From: Ifrita kowaldi
Taxonomy: Eukaryota; Chordata; Aves; Passeriformes; Cinclosomatidae
Direction: 5' to 3'
Length of the DNA: 64,000 nt
Assembly (NCBI GenBank): GCA_013398055.1
Contig: VZRS01001447.1
Location: forward strand, 894,266-958,265
The translations under genes were made by a program, and so were the position numbers. The notes beneath the pieces were generated by a model that worked only from the letters and a program-made list of their open reading frames with translations, was not told the origin of the DNA and made no database searches. Shown in pieces: positions 37,243 to 51,025 of the stretch (position 1 is the stretch's first letter; the number at the start of each line of letters is the position of its first letter).

Positions 37243-40200
37243 CGTGAAGGCTAACACTCCAGTTATTCAATTTTAAATTTTTTTCCTTTTTTTTTTGGTA
37301 GATATGAGGCTGGTTGTGAAGGAAAATTATTCATTAGTGTCTCTGTTTGGAGACAAGAAGCCTCTTAAAACAGAGGATACAGAAAAATATAGTGGGAGGA
37401 GAAATTACACTGAAGAATTTGTCACCTTCAGAAGCAATTGATGTAGTTTCAGTTCTATATTTCACTATTTGGTTATATCAGTGAATACCCGGTATTAGAA
37501 TAAAAATGTGGCTCTTCAGTTGTGGTTGGATTTCTGTTGTTTTATCTGATTAACAAATATAGAAAGGTCTTGTCTAACAAGTGGTTTAATATCTCTGTGG
37601 TATAAATGTCAAGAAATGGCAGAAATTTTCACTTCTGGGCTGATGTGCCTAAGTATTTAACTGCCAAAAATGGCAAGGGAACAACCCCTGTGTAAATTAG
37701 AGGGATGAGCAGAACACAAGAGTAACACTTAAAGCATTACTAGGTTGCTTTGGTCTGAAATATATCCATCCAAACACACACTATGCAGTGGCAGGGGTGT
37801 ATCAAAAAGAAAGGGGGAGTGGTAGTGGGTGGTGTCAGCCACCCTTTTAGAGACATTTTACAGCCTACCAAGAATGTCAAATTGAAATGTTAACACCAAA
37901 ACAAAAGTGTTTTGCTGCAATATAGCAGACCTCAGTGTCAATATGGTGTCACTGAAGGCAAATCTGCCTTAAAAGACTGATTTTCTGCTCACTATACATC
38001 CACTCAAGTATAAATTTTAAAGTAATAACAATAACCCCACTTCCCCCCAAAATTGTTTTTTTTAACATTGTTTTAAAGAAGGAAACTTTAGAGACAAATG
38101 CTGCTCTTACTTACCAAGTCTGGCAAAACTGGGAGTAATTGGAGAGGTGAAGGAAGAATTCCCTCAACACTTGGGTAGGCTTCTGGCACATGAAGGGAGA
38201 GGTCTGACTTTCCCCCTCAGGAAGCCAACGGAGTCCCCAGCACAAGGAGCTTGCCTGGGAGCTAGGGCAGGTAAATGAGGTTTGTGTACTATGAAGGATT
38301 CGGACTGCAGGAAACATCTCATAAACCTCAGTGAAGGGTAGTTTCTTTTCTCTGTGAGGTCTGAACAGCTATTTACCTTTCACCAGGGACCACAGTGCCT
38401 TTCAGCACAAACTAAACCTGACAACTTGAAAGTTGCAAAAAGCTCTGCTCTCTGAATCTTTTGACCTGGCCCTTTATACCGCAATGTCCCAAGGCAAAAT
38501 TCCTTATTTCTTCCCCACCAGAAAAAGTTTGCACTTCAGAGAGATCTTGGAGCTCCTTCAACCTTTACAGAAGCTGTGGATTTGGGGAATGCCTGAATTA
38601 GACTATCTCCCACACCATCCTTCTGTTTTGATTTTTTTGTTTCTTCTCTATGTGAAGCTACTGACTTGTAATCTGGCAAAATAGAAATGACACATTCTCT
38701 TTTTGGCATATAGGTGGACTTCCAAGATGAACACCAGCACCTATCCAGTGCAAACATCCAGGGCAATGTTGATGTGCTAATGCTCAGAGCCCACTGATGA
38801 ATGAAGCAGACATTTTCATGATGAGCTCAAGAAAATGGGTGAACATTTGGTTAAAAGACTAACATTAAAATCAGAGGCTGAGCTGAAGAAAGAGCTGGAA
38901 TGAAGGAGGGTAGAGAACTTGCTCCTGATAGAGGTCAAAGGAGCCTTGCAGACTCATTCAGCAGGTGCTTCACCTCTTACCGTGTGGTGGCAGAAGCAAC
39001 CCAAACCCAATGTGGTCACAGAACTTACAAAAGGGAATTGTGGGCCTAGTCTTGTGCCTGAGGTCTCTACCAGAGATTTAAGAGCTCACAATTAAAAGCA
39101 AGTCAGGCTGGGCAAGTTTTCAGTGCCTGCAGTTGGGAAGATATAAAGTCATGTTTCCAATTTATAATTTGCTCCTGGCATTGCTGATGATCCTTCAGTA
39201 ATGGTTTTTAGAATAATTTACTCATCACGCTCAGATTTGGCTCAAGACTTCTTTTGTATTTGTATACATTCAGAGTCGCCCATGTCTAGAGTTTGTTAAT
39301 TACAGCTTTTGAATCTGTTCACCTTAGAATTGCAGAGATCCTTTTATTTAAAATAACAGTAGGAACATAATAAAAAAAGAGAGGAAAATAATCAAACATA
39401 ACTGCCTTTAAGCTGATTCACATAATGTTATATTGGATATCCCATCAAAATAAAAATGCTTAGAAAAGAGTGATTCTTTTATGGCAGTAAAAACCAAATG
39501 CTTTCAGCTTCTTATTGGAAAGAATAATCAAATTGCATCATGTTGCTGCCTTAATCCCACTAGGGTTTAAAGAACATTAGTTTATTCACAGCCTTCTTTC
39601 ATCTAACACTAGACAAAGCCCTGTATTAAATCATTATTCAGAGCCACTTTAATATCGTAGATCCCAGTTCCATGTTTTGCACTCACACTGAAAATGGCCT
39701 GTTTTAAGAACTGACAGATAAATATTAGTATTTCTAGAAAATGAAAAAGAACTTTTTTTCATTCATCATGTAATAAATTATATATTAATAATCTCAGTTG
39801 TTTTCATTTCTAAGAAAAATGCTTTTATCTTATCTGCAAACTAAGGTTTTGGAAAATGATACTTAGGGTATATATTCAGTCATTTATACTTCAGTCATAT
39901 TACAAGTCATGCCTATTTTGTGGTTCACCCTTTTCCCAGGAGGCTCATATTTTGTCTTTTCCGTATTGTTATCAACACAGAATCTTTCTCAGTCCTCAGA
40001 AGGCTTGTTTTAAGCTACTTGTTTCCAGTTTGTTTCAAATATTTTCCTACAATATCCTTCCATGCTGTACAGAGCAGCTATTCACCAGATGCCAGATGCA
40101 TTAAGTACTCTTCAGCTGGCTCCTTTCCTCAAAATTATTGATTTCTATGCCAAACTAATTTCTAATTTTTGGACTTCATAGCTGCTGATTGTGCTGTTGC

Positions 40201-42047
40201 CTCAGGGCAGTTGTACTGGAAAGTCTAGGCACCAGTGACTACTGTCACAAAACTTTCAAAAAATTCTCAATCCCTTTCTCATGCATTTTTCCTGGAATTT
40301 CTAAGGCTGAACAACCAAACCTCAGTAGCAGTAGGCAACTGTGGAACTGAGAACTTGATGCAGAGCCGGAGCGTTGCTTCCATAATCTATGAGACCTACA
40401 TTTTGACAATTGCTTTTCCACCCTAAACAAGGTTCCTTTATTGTTTTTTTCCCAGATATTACTTAAACCCATATGATAATATAGGTATAGTTCATAGAAA
40501 TTATTTTCTTGGCCCTTTGATGTTTAAGATGAAAAATGCATAAAGCTACAGCACAGTTTCAAACTTTCTCCATAGCCAAGCTGTCTTACAGCTGACATCG
40601 TCAGGGCTGTCGTACACATTATAAGTCATAGAACGGAAAAATAGGAAAATAGGACTGCTTAGAGAAAAATGCTATGCACTATTGAGTCTAGAGGACAAAC
40701 TCTATAGTTCAGGAAAAGATATCAGTAGTGTTTTGCTGCATTTGTATATACTTATTACAGTACTGCTCTCAATTACACGATCATGGGCCATCTAATTCCA
40801 TAGCAGTCTATGTGTATTCTGATCTCTCAAGAAGTACAGAAGAAGGAAGACTTAAGGTTTCTTGAACACCTGTAAATGTTAGAATATTTACTATCTTCTT
40901 TTCAGTAAGTTACACTTGATTATATTTTTGTGTGTAATAATGGTAGATATGACAGAAGTATCTTTGGTAGTTTACTAAACTACATTCAAGCAGGATATTA
41001 ATACTGATTATCAATTTTCTAGGATTCATCTTCTCCCTCATTCTTCTTTAGGCCTTTCAAAAGCCTCTTTTTTCTAGCTACTTCATATTCTACAGCAGAT
41101 GTTTTGCTGATCCTTTTCTCAGAAAAAGAAGAGAACACAAAAGCAACTACTCCCCAGGAGCACAATCTGATCCCTTTAAGGGCTTACTTTAAGCCTCCCA
41201 TCTGAAGGATTTTGTGGGAAAGCACCTGAGGAGTGAATACTTCTGATTTGTAGGGAGCTGCTTTCTCTTGAGAAGTGATGATTACAGCAAGATGTTGGGG
41301 AGCTGGCCATTCCTCCCATTGTTCCAGTCACAGGAACAATACAGAAGGATGGAATAAAGGCCTGAATATCATATTTGACAGTATTCTTTTAGTGAAAAGG
41401 CCATACAGAAATTGCATAGGTGATGTGCATACACACCTGTGTTGGGTAAATCATTGAATAATCCCTAAAATAAGGTCAAGGTAGAGGTTGCCAAAACTAC
41501 TATTGTTCATTTTTGTCTCTGCATTTCAATTAATTTTACAGGAGACTCTTCCTGTTGTAAATGTATTTAGAGTCATCATAGATACCTTTTTTTTTATCTG
41601 ATGCAATGCATTAACATAGAGCTGGATAATCTAATCTATAAACAGCCATTTCTGTTTCTAAATAAAATGATCAAATAGAGTTCCTTTAGTTGATATGCTG
41701 ACTCTTCTGCTTTAGGGTCTGCTTTCCTCAGTGCTAACAGGATGGTTACAGCTGTCCGCTCTTCTCCCTCCCAGCCCTGTAGGTCAACTACATCCAACTG
41801 TTTTAGACACAGATGAGAAGAGAATTTACCTGCTCTTTGTATTGTTTCTTATGAAAATACAGAATTTTCCTGGGTGGTGGCTAAAGAAATAATGTTTTCT
41901 GTTTTACATATTCCCAAGCATGATGGACAAGCTAAATGACATGCTCATTGAGACATTTCATCTGCTGGAGAAACTCCTGAGAGCATTTTTGAGATCCATC
42001 CCCATCTAGGAGTGTAAGTTCACATGTGGGTGCTGGGTTTTTTTAAT

Positions 42048-42077
42048 AAGTTTCTTTTTTTTTCTCAGAGGTAAGTG
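42048..42077 (+). other. juxtaposed 3' and 5' splice-like motifs
   Basis: A T-rich tract ending TTTTTTTTTCTCAG is followed after two bases (AG) by GTAAGT. A near-zero-length exon of this type resembles recursive splice sites, which join a polypyrimidine-CAG to GTRAGT. The two-base offset makes it imperfect, and it matters only if the window lies inside a transcribed intron. Confidence 0.2.
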
Positions 42078-43617
42078 TGTATATGATCAGTATTCCTGAA
42101 TGGAGGTACTGTTTACATTCACAATTTTAGAAAGATCTCCTGCAAAGAAAAGAGGCTAATAATTTAGATTCTCAAACCTATAATAAGGATTATTAAATAC
42201 AGACAGGCCTTAGCCCAAAAGCCCACCAGGTTTTTTGGTGTGAGTTTTAGGTCAGAGGCAGTAGACACACAGATGTTTTCATGTCCGGATTTGAATGTGT
42301 GCAAATCCTGAGAGTGTTTGAATCTCAGGTTTGGATCTTAATTTTCCATCTTTTCCCATTTTTCTAAATAGCTTTTTCATCTTGCTGCACCAAAAAATTT
42401 AAAACAAACAAAAAAAGGCCTTTGTGAACCACTTGTGAAGAAATAGTACAGGTCTTTTCAAAGATAAGAAAAAACTACAACTATAATTTAAAAGTGCACT
42501 GTCAACTTTTTATTTTTTACACACCAAATATTGGTTCAATATCTTGTGAATATAGACGACTGCAACATCTTTACTATTCTTGTTACCATTTCTATTATGT
42601 TAAAGGGAAAAGGGAAGTAAACCTGAACAGAGTTGACTTGTCAGCACTGTCAGTGTTTTTCTGTGCTATAGATTCTGTGTGAAAAAGACATAGAAATTCT
42701 GAGAATAAAGAAGTCTGACAAAGTCCAGGAAACCCTTTACCTCGCTATTCTTCCTCTTTTCATTTTTTTCCCCAAATCTTTGTTTGGTTTCCCTTGTTTT
42801 GGTAAAAATGATAGAATGAACATATATATCAAGTTGAATAGAGGAATGACTATTTATAGCCCCATTTTTAACAAAAAAAATTTCACTCTTCTTTCTCAGT
42901 AAAGCAGTTAAGAAAACTGAAGTCGTAGCATAATCAGAAGCACTTGTTTGACATGAAGATCCATGTACTTGAAATACAGAGGTATTACCATGACTACTAA
43001 AGCAGGACAGTGTGTCTTTGAAGAAGAGGCAATTTTTCATTATGGTACAAGCCTTTTCTTCTTTTACCTTAATCTTCACGAGAGATGACACCCTTATGTG
43101 TGACGTTATCCTTACACCCTTACAGTGTTCCTAGGACTGTATTTTGGTTCATGCCTTCATTCAGTATCTCCCCAAGTGAATAATGTAAAGAGGGATCCAT
43201 TTCTCTGCTTCTCTCCCTGGAAGCACCTTGAAGCTTAATATTTCCCGTGTATGTTAAACTTAGTGTCCCATTATTGCAAAAGCAACAGAGGAGAGACAGC
43301 TGGTGTCTTGCTTGGAGATGGCAAGTGGTTGAAGTTGGTCACACCACCTAGCCAAATCAAAAAGTTTCTTGTTTTGTGAGTTATGGGAATCCAGAAGTTT
43401 CCCCCAAAACTGGAGACAATATGAGCCACATGTATTTTTCAAATGTCAGTTCAGCAAGTTGCATAACTATGAAAGACATACAAATGAGTTTCACATTTCT
43501 GCAGAATAATTCACACACACAAAATTATATGAATACATCATGGTACCAAGTCTTGAAATGCTGAGGTCTGTTCAGAATTCTGGTATTTTCTCTTGTATAA
43601 TACAAAGAAAGAGAGCC

Positions 43618-43692
43618 TCTTTTTTTTGTTTGTTTTGGGAGGTTTTTTTGTTTGTTTTGGTTTGGTTTTGAAGGCATTTTTTAATAAAAAAA
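43618..43692 (+). repeat. T/G-rich low-complexity tract
   Basis: Repeats of TTTGTTTG and TTTTGG, followed by a short TTTTTTAATAAAAAAAAATAA part. In composition it is close to the reverse complement of the A/C-rich tract at 19,011-19,098. It is probably a degenerated poly(A)-type simple repeat on the minus strand. Confidence 0.65.
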
Positions 43693-45213
43693 AATAATAG
43701 CAAATACCACAGAAGGTGAACTGGAATACATATCGTACCTTTGTTTCCAATAATCCAAATACTATGTCTACAGTCAGCATCAGAAGCAAGTTTTTTTAAA
43801 TTGATATTTTAAAGACTTCTGCCAGAACTGATCTTTTAAAGTAGGAGATGAGAGGGGACTCACAATTTGAGGAAACTTAGGAAAACCATTTAGGAAAAGA
43901 AATTCAAATATAAAAGATATTGTGAATGTATCTTAATAATAGTAACTATACTCCAAAAGAAACAGCTAATTTAATTATATGATATCAATGCAAATATTGA
44001 TGCTTATGGTTAAAGACTTTAAAAATATATTTTATATTAAATATTTTTCTGTATTTTAAATAGAAATAGGCTGCTTTTCCATAGGAGATTTGTCTATATA
44101 CTCAGAAGTCACCTCAGGTTTTAAAAAAAAGATAATCAGACCTACTGATACTTTGTCTTTTTATATATCACATACCAACTACAGACATAACCTTCAGCAT
44201 TACAATAAAAAGAGTCTATGGGGTGTCTTCCTTCCTCCATCTCACTCCCAGAAAGCACTTTTACTCAGAAAGTTCCACTGCTGGGAAGAAAGTAAGGAAA
44301 TATTTGAGAGTAATTATTTTCAAGTAATTGATAACTCATTTTAATTAAAATATTTCTGAAACTGCATCTGTGCATTTAGTGTGTGTACAGTGCAGTGCAT
44401 AGTTTGCTATAATGTGGAGTCTTGCGAAATGAAAAACAAAATGCATCCATACTTTGTAAATACATCTTTAGTGGCTGGAAAGTTCTCTTGCACAAATAGT
44501 TTTATGTTGTGCCAGGTGCTGACACCTCCTAAATCTTGCTTGAAGTGGTTTATGGCTTTGTCTAAACTGGGGTAATTGCGCACGGTGGTTTATGCAATGA
44601 CGAATTGCTCTTCGCATTTACAGGACTGTACAGTTGTGAGGTTTAGCACTGCTATATAAAGCATTAAGCTTATTACACCCAAAAGAATTAAATTATGCTG
44701 AGGCAATTTGATTACTTGTGTCCAAAGGAAGACACAATTGCAATGAGGTAAAAGCTTGAAGTGAATGTTGTTAACAGTAATGCTTTGTAATTAAAGAAAA
44801 ATATTTTCTTAGGCATTTTTATTAAATCTATTTTCCCTCTTATTCAGTCCATTTGCTGTCCTTGTAAAAATGTCTTTTGACTTTCAGATGATTCAAAGTA
44901 TGAAAGTTGATCGAGCTTTTTAACCTTATTTCAGTGTTTATACACACTACACAAAATATTGTGTTTACAATCCATGTCAGAAATTCTGGATTTGTTTGTT
45001 TTCTTTCAAAATGTTAAATGGTAGGCATCTTAGCTCAAATTTTTCTTGAAACATCCAGGTCTGTGAATGAATTGTGATTCAAAAAATATAATAGCACTTA
45101 CTCATTTCGGTTTGCCAAAATTAGACCAGTCATGAATGGAAGCTGGTTGATATTTTATTAGCATTATTTTTAGTTGAAGCAAATGTAAAACGTAGGTTCC
45201 TCGTGGTGTTCTG

Positions 45214-45489
45214 CTAAATGCTGGAGAAGAGAGAAGACTGCTGAAGTAATGAAGCAACACTGGGCAAATCAACAGATTCCTGCAGAAGCAGGTTATTCAA
45301 AATCAGCACCTTGCCTTCAGAAGCAGGTAGTGATGCAGCAATGGCAAGTGCTGTCTCATGGGCAGCCTTCACAGCACAGCTATTTTCAGCAATATATAAT
45401 TTGATAAGCATTTTCATCTCAGCACAATTTAGCATATTTATTCCTTCATAAGTTTTAATTCCGCTTAAGAGGAATGATCCTATCAACAT
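45214..45489 (-). other. candidate exon or pseudogene fragment, 91 codons
   Basis: A minus-strand frame of 91 codons from ATG, open for about 9 codons further upstream, ends in TAG. The predicted peptide is leucine- and alanine-rich with an even, helix-compatible composition (for example AAHETALAIAASLP, then LILNNLLLQESVD), more protein-like than the other small frames here. Before the upstream TGA, another phase continues open (ARKLGGNEVEERLI), so a frameshifted coding remnant is conceivable. No family is recognised, and chance cannot be excluded. Confidence 0.2.
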
Positions 45490-48400
45490 AAAGAGGTCAT
45501 AAGGATTGTTGCATGATCAGATTAACCTCTCTTCGACTTCATTGCCTCCAAGCTTTCGAGCAGTTCTCCTTGATTTTGGAAACAGTTTGTGTGCTGTTTC
45601 CAGGCTACTCTTTCCAATTTCTTGACATATACTGCACTTATTTACACATTATACTGTATTTATTTATCTAATGTTTTATTTATTTCTATTACTATTTATA
45701 GGCCCATTCCCACAATATAGCCTGATTCCATGAGGATAACATTATCTAGACACCATCTTTTAGGGCTTGTCTCTCTCTTCATTTTTGTAACTCTTTATTT
45801 TGTAACTAGTTAGTTGTACCATACTTAAATTCACAAGGGCATTAACAATGATCTCTTGCTTTCTTCACAAACTGAGGTGAACAAGCAGCTGTTAATAACA
45901 GCTCTGCTTGCAGAGCCATCTGAAATTCCCCTAAGACCAAAGTGATACAGACTTGCGAATCTTAGCTTACTGTTAGAGAAGTTTTAAAATTATTCCTATG
46001 GCACTTGGAAAGATAGATGTGAACTTCCTATTGTGGTTGCCCTCTGAAGTTGCTTACAACAATCCTAGACCCTCATGCTTTCTCATTGCCTCTGTTGAGC
46101 TTGAAACACCTGATTCCCGGAGGTCCGATCAGGAGAACTGAGAGAGAACATTGACTATGTTTCTGACAAGGATGAAAATATAGAATAAAACAAAACAGGT
46201 GTGACTTGGGGTTTTGCCTAACTAGGGTTTATGCAGCATGTTTATGCTTCGGGACCTGCTCAATAGTTTAAGTTAGTGCTGTTATCCATATGGTCGCTTG
46301 CGACACAATTGCATAAGAGCAATGATTCCTTAACAACACTTCCCTGGGAGCTCTTCTGTTTTGTATTGTTTTCCAGAAACTAACAATAGCTCTTCAGAAG
46401 AAATTTGGTAACTGGGTATCAATATATTGCTACTGGGTTTTGATCTTGTTATTACCTGCATTGTTGCTAATTGTGTTTGTATTTGTAATATGGTATACTA
46501 AGGAATGTAGGTGTTCCATCACTGTTAGATTTTAGGCAGGATGTTGAATTTAATTCTGACTTTTCAAGGCCCAGCTTCTTAGGATAATTCAAATCTGTGT
46601 GTTAATTATTATGCAGAATGTAAAATGATGGCTATTTATTTAATCTGCATAGCTTCAGTTGGAATAATTAACACATGGGACATGTGCCTGAGATTCCATT
46701 CAATTCAATTCAATGAGCCTGAATTGTGTTGTAGTCATTGTGCATGGTACTGCATAAACCCAGGGCAAAATGCAAATTTATATCCATTTTGAGTAGAGCT
46801 GGATCCAAACGTTTATTTATGTATGAGATTCACTTATATCAGAAAATCCACTGAGCTCTAATCCTGACTTTGTTTCAGTTGACATTGAAAAAAGAAAGAA
46901 AAGATTGCAGTGCTTTTTAAAGAGTTTACTCCAAAGGCTAGAAACCTTAACCTCAAATGAAGGAATTTTGTTTTGTAGAATAAACTTAAAGATGTGGAAG
47001 TGTTCATTTTTTCTAGCAAGTCTGAATTATTGCTGTTTCCATTCAACCCAAATAAATAATTTTTCTTATTCTCTCCCACCTTTCTTTTTCACCTCTAGAA
47101 AAATAAGAGTCTATATTTAAGAACATGTCCCAACTTACACACTGAAACTGCAATTTTCCATTGTGTTTACAGGTCACAATGATTTATATCTACTAATTTC
47201 AACCTGTTTGTCTACTAACACAGTAAGTGTCACAGTAGGTAAAACTGCATGTAAGCATTTTCAGAAGAACGATTAAAACAAAAAGTACTTGATTCCATTG
47301 TGTCTCATATCACTTCCCAACTATTCAATTTAGACATCCTGGTCATTTTCTTGAAGAATATAATTTAATTTCAGCAGGAAAGCAATTAAAGAGGATATTT
47401 CTACTTCTGGATTTTCTGCTTGTTTTTCTCCTGTTGCCTGTTTTCCCCATGCCTTCAAAATAACCAAAGTTGTGTGTGATTTCATGAATGTGTCTTTGTG
47501 TAATATACAGCTGCAGAAGAAACAAAACAGATTCTGATGAGGGGTGAGGGAGATACTTTCAATAACTAATGTGTTTGGCTTTGTTTTGTTGCCTGTCTGC
47601 TCAACAGCAAGGCATTAGATAAAAGAAAGCAATAAAGGAAGGCTTTAAAAAGTGAGATAGAAAGGTACAATAATGATACTGGTACAAATTCCCTCTACCT
47701 CTTCAAAGCTATAGAAAAAAGTGTTTGAATATTGGGTTGATTGGGATAAGGGTGCTTGGCAGGAATACAACATACATAAGTCAGTAATCCTCAGACCTGG
47801 GGAAACCACAAACATCAAAAATCCTGCAACTTAGCTGGAAGTTTGAAAAGAAAGAAGTTATCAAAAATGTGCCATTGATATCAGTTCAAAACAACAGGAT
47901 GATTTTTTGTTTGCGGGAATTGCTCATAAAGAGGATTTATTTATTTATTACTTATCCTAAAGGCTTTTTACCTTGCAAAAGTAATATAAATTATTTTGTT
48001 TCTAAAGCCCTGTGTCAGCACAAACACGCTGTGACAAGTTCCCTCAAGGAAAGTCCTGTAGCGTCCAAATCCCAGCTGAAATTCCTGAGTGAGCCATGCT
48101 GAATGTCTGCTACCTGACTGCTGGTTGGAGTGACTGGATTGCAGAATACCGATTTGAAAGGTAGAAAAGCCTGAGGATCTGTACATCTGGCAGTACAGGT
48201 GGCTGCTCATCAAACCAAGGAGCACCATTGGAGATTTATTTTGAATCCTATCACTCCTTACAAAAGTATGATGAAATTGCAGAAGTAACCTTCATTGATT
48301 ATCTTCTATTGACTTTATACTCATTACTATCTCTTCCTGGACCTCATTTAGACTACCAGTCCGGAGCAGTTTGTAACTGATCCTGCAGGTCAGCTACCCA

Positions 48401-50994
48401 GATGCACAGCACACACTGACTTTCCTCCCTACTGATGTTTCTTCTTCCAGTGTAAACTGAAGTATAGGAAATAAATATAGGAGAAGAGAGAGAATTATAT
48501 TGGGTTGCAGCTCACCTTATTCCACCACAGAATGCAAGCCTCCATCTGCACCCAGGCTCAGAGTCTAACAGCACCTGCAGTTTGGATGAACCATTAATTT
48601 CAATACAAGCAGCATGATGCTCAGAGTTAAGTAGGACAGCCGCTTCTTCTCTTGAACTGGAGTGATTTCTGAGAATGACATAGGTTAGATATTAGATAAT
48701 CAACATGAAACCCAGAGTTTTCTAAAAAAAATACTCTTTTTCTTCCCATATCACCATTGCAATAGTTTTAGTTACAAAGAAGAAAAGGCATAGTGTCACC
48801 AGCTCGCTGTCCTGATTATTTTCTTGAGCATCAAGCTTGGAAAAGATTGAGTTGTTTCCATCTGTGTGCCTCCGTACATCTGTTAAACTACATAGATTGA
48901 ACGGATTGAGAAATACTATTAGACAAAACACTGATTTCTATGCTTTTTAAACATGGAAATGACCGAGCTACTCAAAAATAATATTTTATTTCATAAACAA
49001 AACACAGATGACTTAGAATAGGGAATAGTCAATTCTAATGACTTAGAATACTGTTCAAAGTTTATTCTTTAAGTTATGTCATCCTTACCAAGTATTTCAG
49101 AAAACACATATTATGTCTGCTGTTTGGATAAATGCAAATACATTATCAGTGTGAAAGAACCTCGAATAAATGAATATAATATATCACATATTACCAATAC
49201 TAGGTGTTCTTACACCATGTGAATATCAAGAAACTCCATAAAAAGCCTAGTTTTAATAATAGTAATTCAACAGCAAAAAGGATATCATGCTCTTTCCTTT
49301 CTCCCCCCATGACACACTGTGGCTTAAACAAGAAGTGTTTATTCATTTACGGAAAGTTCTGCTCTGGGTTTGCATACAGCTCGATGTAAGAAATTATTGT
49401 TTTATCTGAACTGAATGTTAGGCACATATAAATCATTGTACAATAGTTTGATGCATATAGATGTGTGTGTGTGTAAATATATATATAAAATGCAGCTGTA
49501 GTAAGCTTGGAGAGGATCACAGGAGGTTGTTCTAGCCACCACAAGTCCAAAGCATCATCTTCACTTTTAATGCCATTCATCATCCTGTGTGAATTATGCT
49601 GGGGTAGTGACTATTCAGCTGCTTGTGGATAGAATGTATGTCGATGTAAAAGCAACAAACTCAGCAAAGTCAGAGCACCAATAACCACAACAGGAGTAAA
49701 ATGGCAAAAACATATCTGAAATTCTTGTTATTTTCATTTTGTAAAAGCAGTTCAGGTGACCTGCAGCCATGATTTTAAGGTAACCATTCTTCCAACCATC
49801 AGGAACTGTACTATTTTAGGCTTAAAATCCTAAACTGGCAGTTTTCTTTATTCTGATCTGTCTACAGGAGAGAAATTTGAGATGAAGGGCAAAAAAACCC
49901 ACTGAGCTGTGTTTCTTCCATGTGTATAGTTACAAAGGGAAGGAAAACAAGGGGAAAACACACAGGTATCCCCCAGGCTCTGCCCTGATCAAGATAATTG
50001 CCTCATTGTGTCCATTATTTATAATGTTGTCAGGACTTTGGTTCAAATTTTGGCCTGAAACTGAAAATGGAGACCACAAAATATGTGTTTGCTGTTTATT
50101 GAGAATGTTATGGGAATAACATAAATATTTCATACAAGGGGAGCAATACATCTTTAACAAATATTATCTAGTCATAACATTCTGGCACACGGATTGCTGA
50201 AACAACTCTTACTGGGGAGAGGTTCTGACAGGAAGACTAATATCCCAAAGTAAATTTGTTTTCAGGTCTCCTTTTAGAAAGGTTTTATTTTTTTCAGTTT
50301 ATTGCAGAAGGATCGTGTGATGGGGGAGGTGGATGTTTCCCTGTGTGTGCCTTTCCCTGAGGGCTTCACTGAGGAAGAATTATTGTAAATTCACAATATG
50401 CTCTGTGAAGCCAAAAGACACAAGAAGATTCTGTGGGGACAAGCTGAAGATTATTCCCATATCATTCCCTTTCTTTGTCAGTTTTTGGACTGGCTAATTC
50501 TAGAACGTGAGTGTGAAAGGCAGCATCTACCTAGGAAATGAAGTAGAGTTTAGATGTTGGCAATGACCCAGATACTGCAGCTCAGACATACATACACTGT
50601 TAAATTTGTAGAATCCCTTGAATGGCTCTCTGCCACTGGTCTGAAATTACTGGTCTGAAAAGCTTTAAGAAATTTCTTTTTAATGTAACAACATATTGAT
50701 CACTAGATCTTACAGTGACTTTTTGAAATGAACTATTACAAGATAATAGCTTCCATGCTTCTTTGAGCTATTAGTGGAACTCTATAATTTTCTCTTTTGT
50801 CTCTTTTTTCAGATTTTTTTAATGTCTTCTTTTTGGTCCCAAATTTCTCCATATCCATAGCTAGTTTTCTCTTCAGTAACCACCTCTTCTAACTATTGGC
50901 TTATTGTTATTTCTGGATTGCCTTATTTGCTGTGCTTATTCTCTTTGCTTTTCTTCAGTTTTATGTTCCTGTATTATTCTGGTTGCATTTCTAG
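45490..50994. other. non-coding stretch, nothing firmly recognised
   Basis: AT-rich DNA with a short ATTCA repeat near 46,698-46,713 and a TG/TA microsatellite at 49,461-49,490. Open frames stay below 90 codons. No gene or repeat family is recognised. Confidence 0.6.
49461..49490 (+). repeat. short (TG)n/(TA)n microsatellite
   Basis: Six TG units are followed by an ATATAT-type run. A purine-pyrimidine alternation of this kind is a common simple repeat. Confidence 0.85.
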
Positions 50995-51025
50995 GAAAGT
51001 ACTGCAGGAATCCCACTTTTAGAAG
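50995..51025 (+). other. candidate 31-nt microexon
   Basis: A pyrimidine-rich tract ending TTGCATTTCTAG lies before position 50,995, and a consensus donor AAG|GTAAGA follows 51,025. The 31 bases contain an in-frame TAG in one phase. Microexons this short exist in vertebrates, mainly in neuronal genes and UTRs. Without transcript evidence or a neighbouring exon this rests only on splice-site quality. Confidence 0.2.

Larger units (their letters stand above)
37243..45213. other. non-coding stretch with T-rich repeats
   Basis: AT-rich DNA without a supported gene. Notable items are listed separately: a splice-like motif at 42,048-42,077 and a T/G-rich tract at 43,618-43,692. A minus-strand frame of 141 codons (42,666-43,091) has no recognisable domain. 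The interval 43,960-44,060 is almost pure A/T. Confidence 0.55.
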
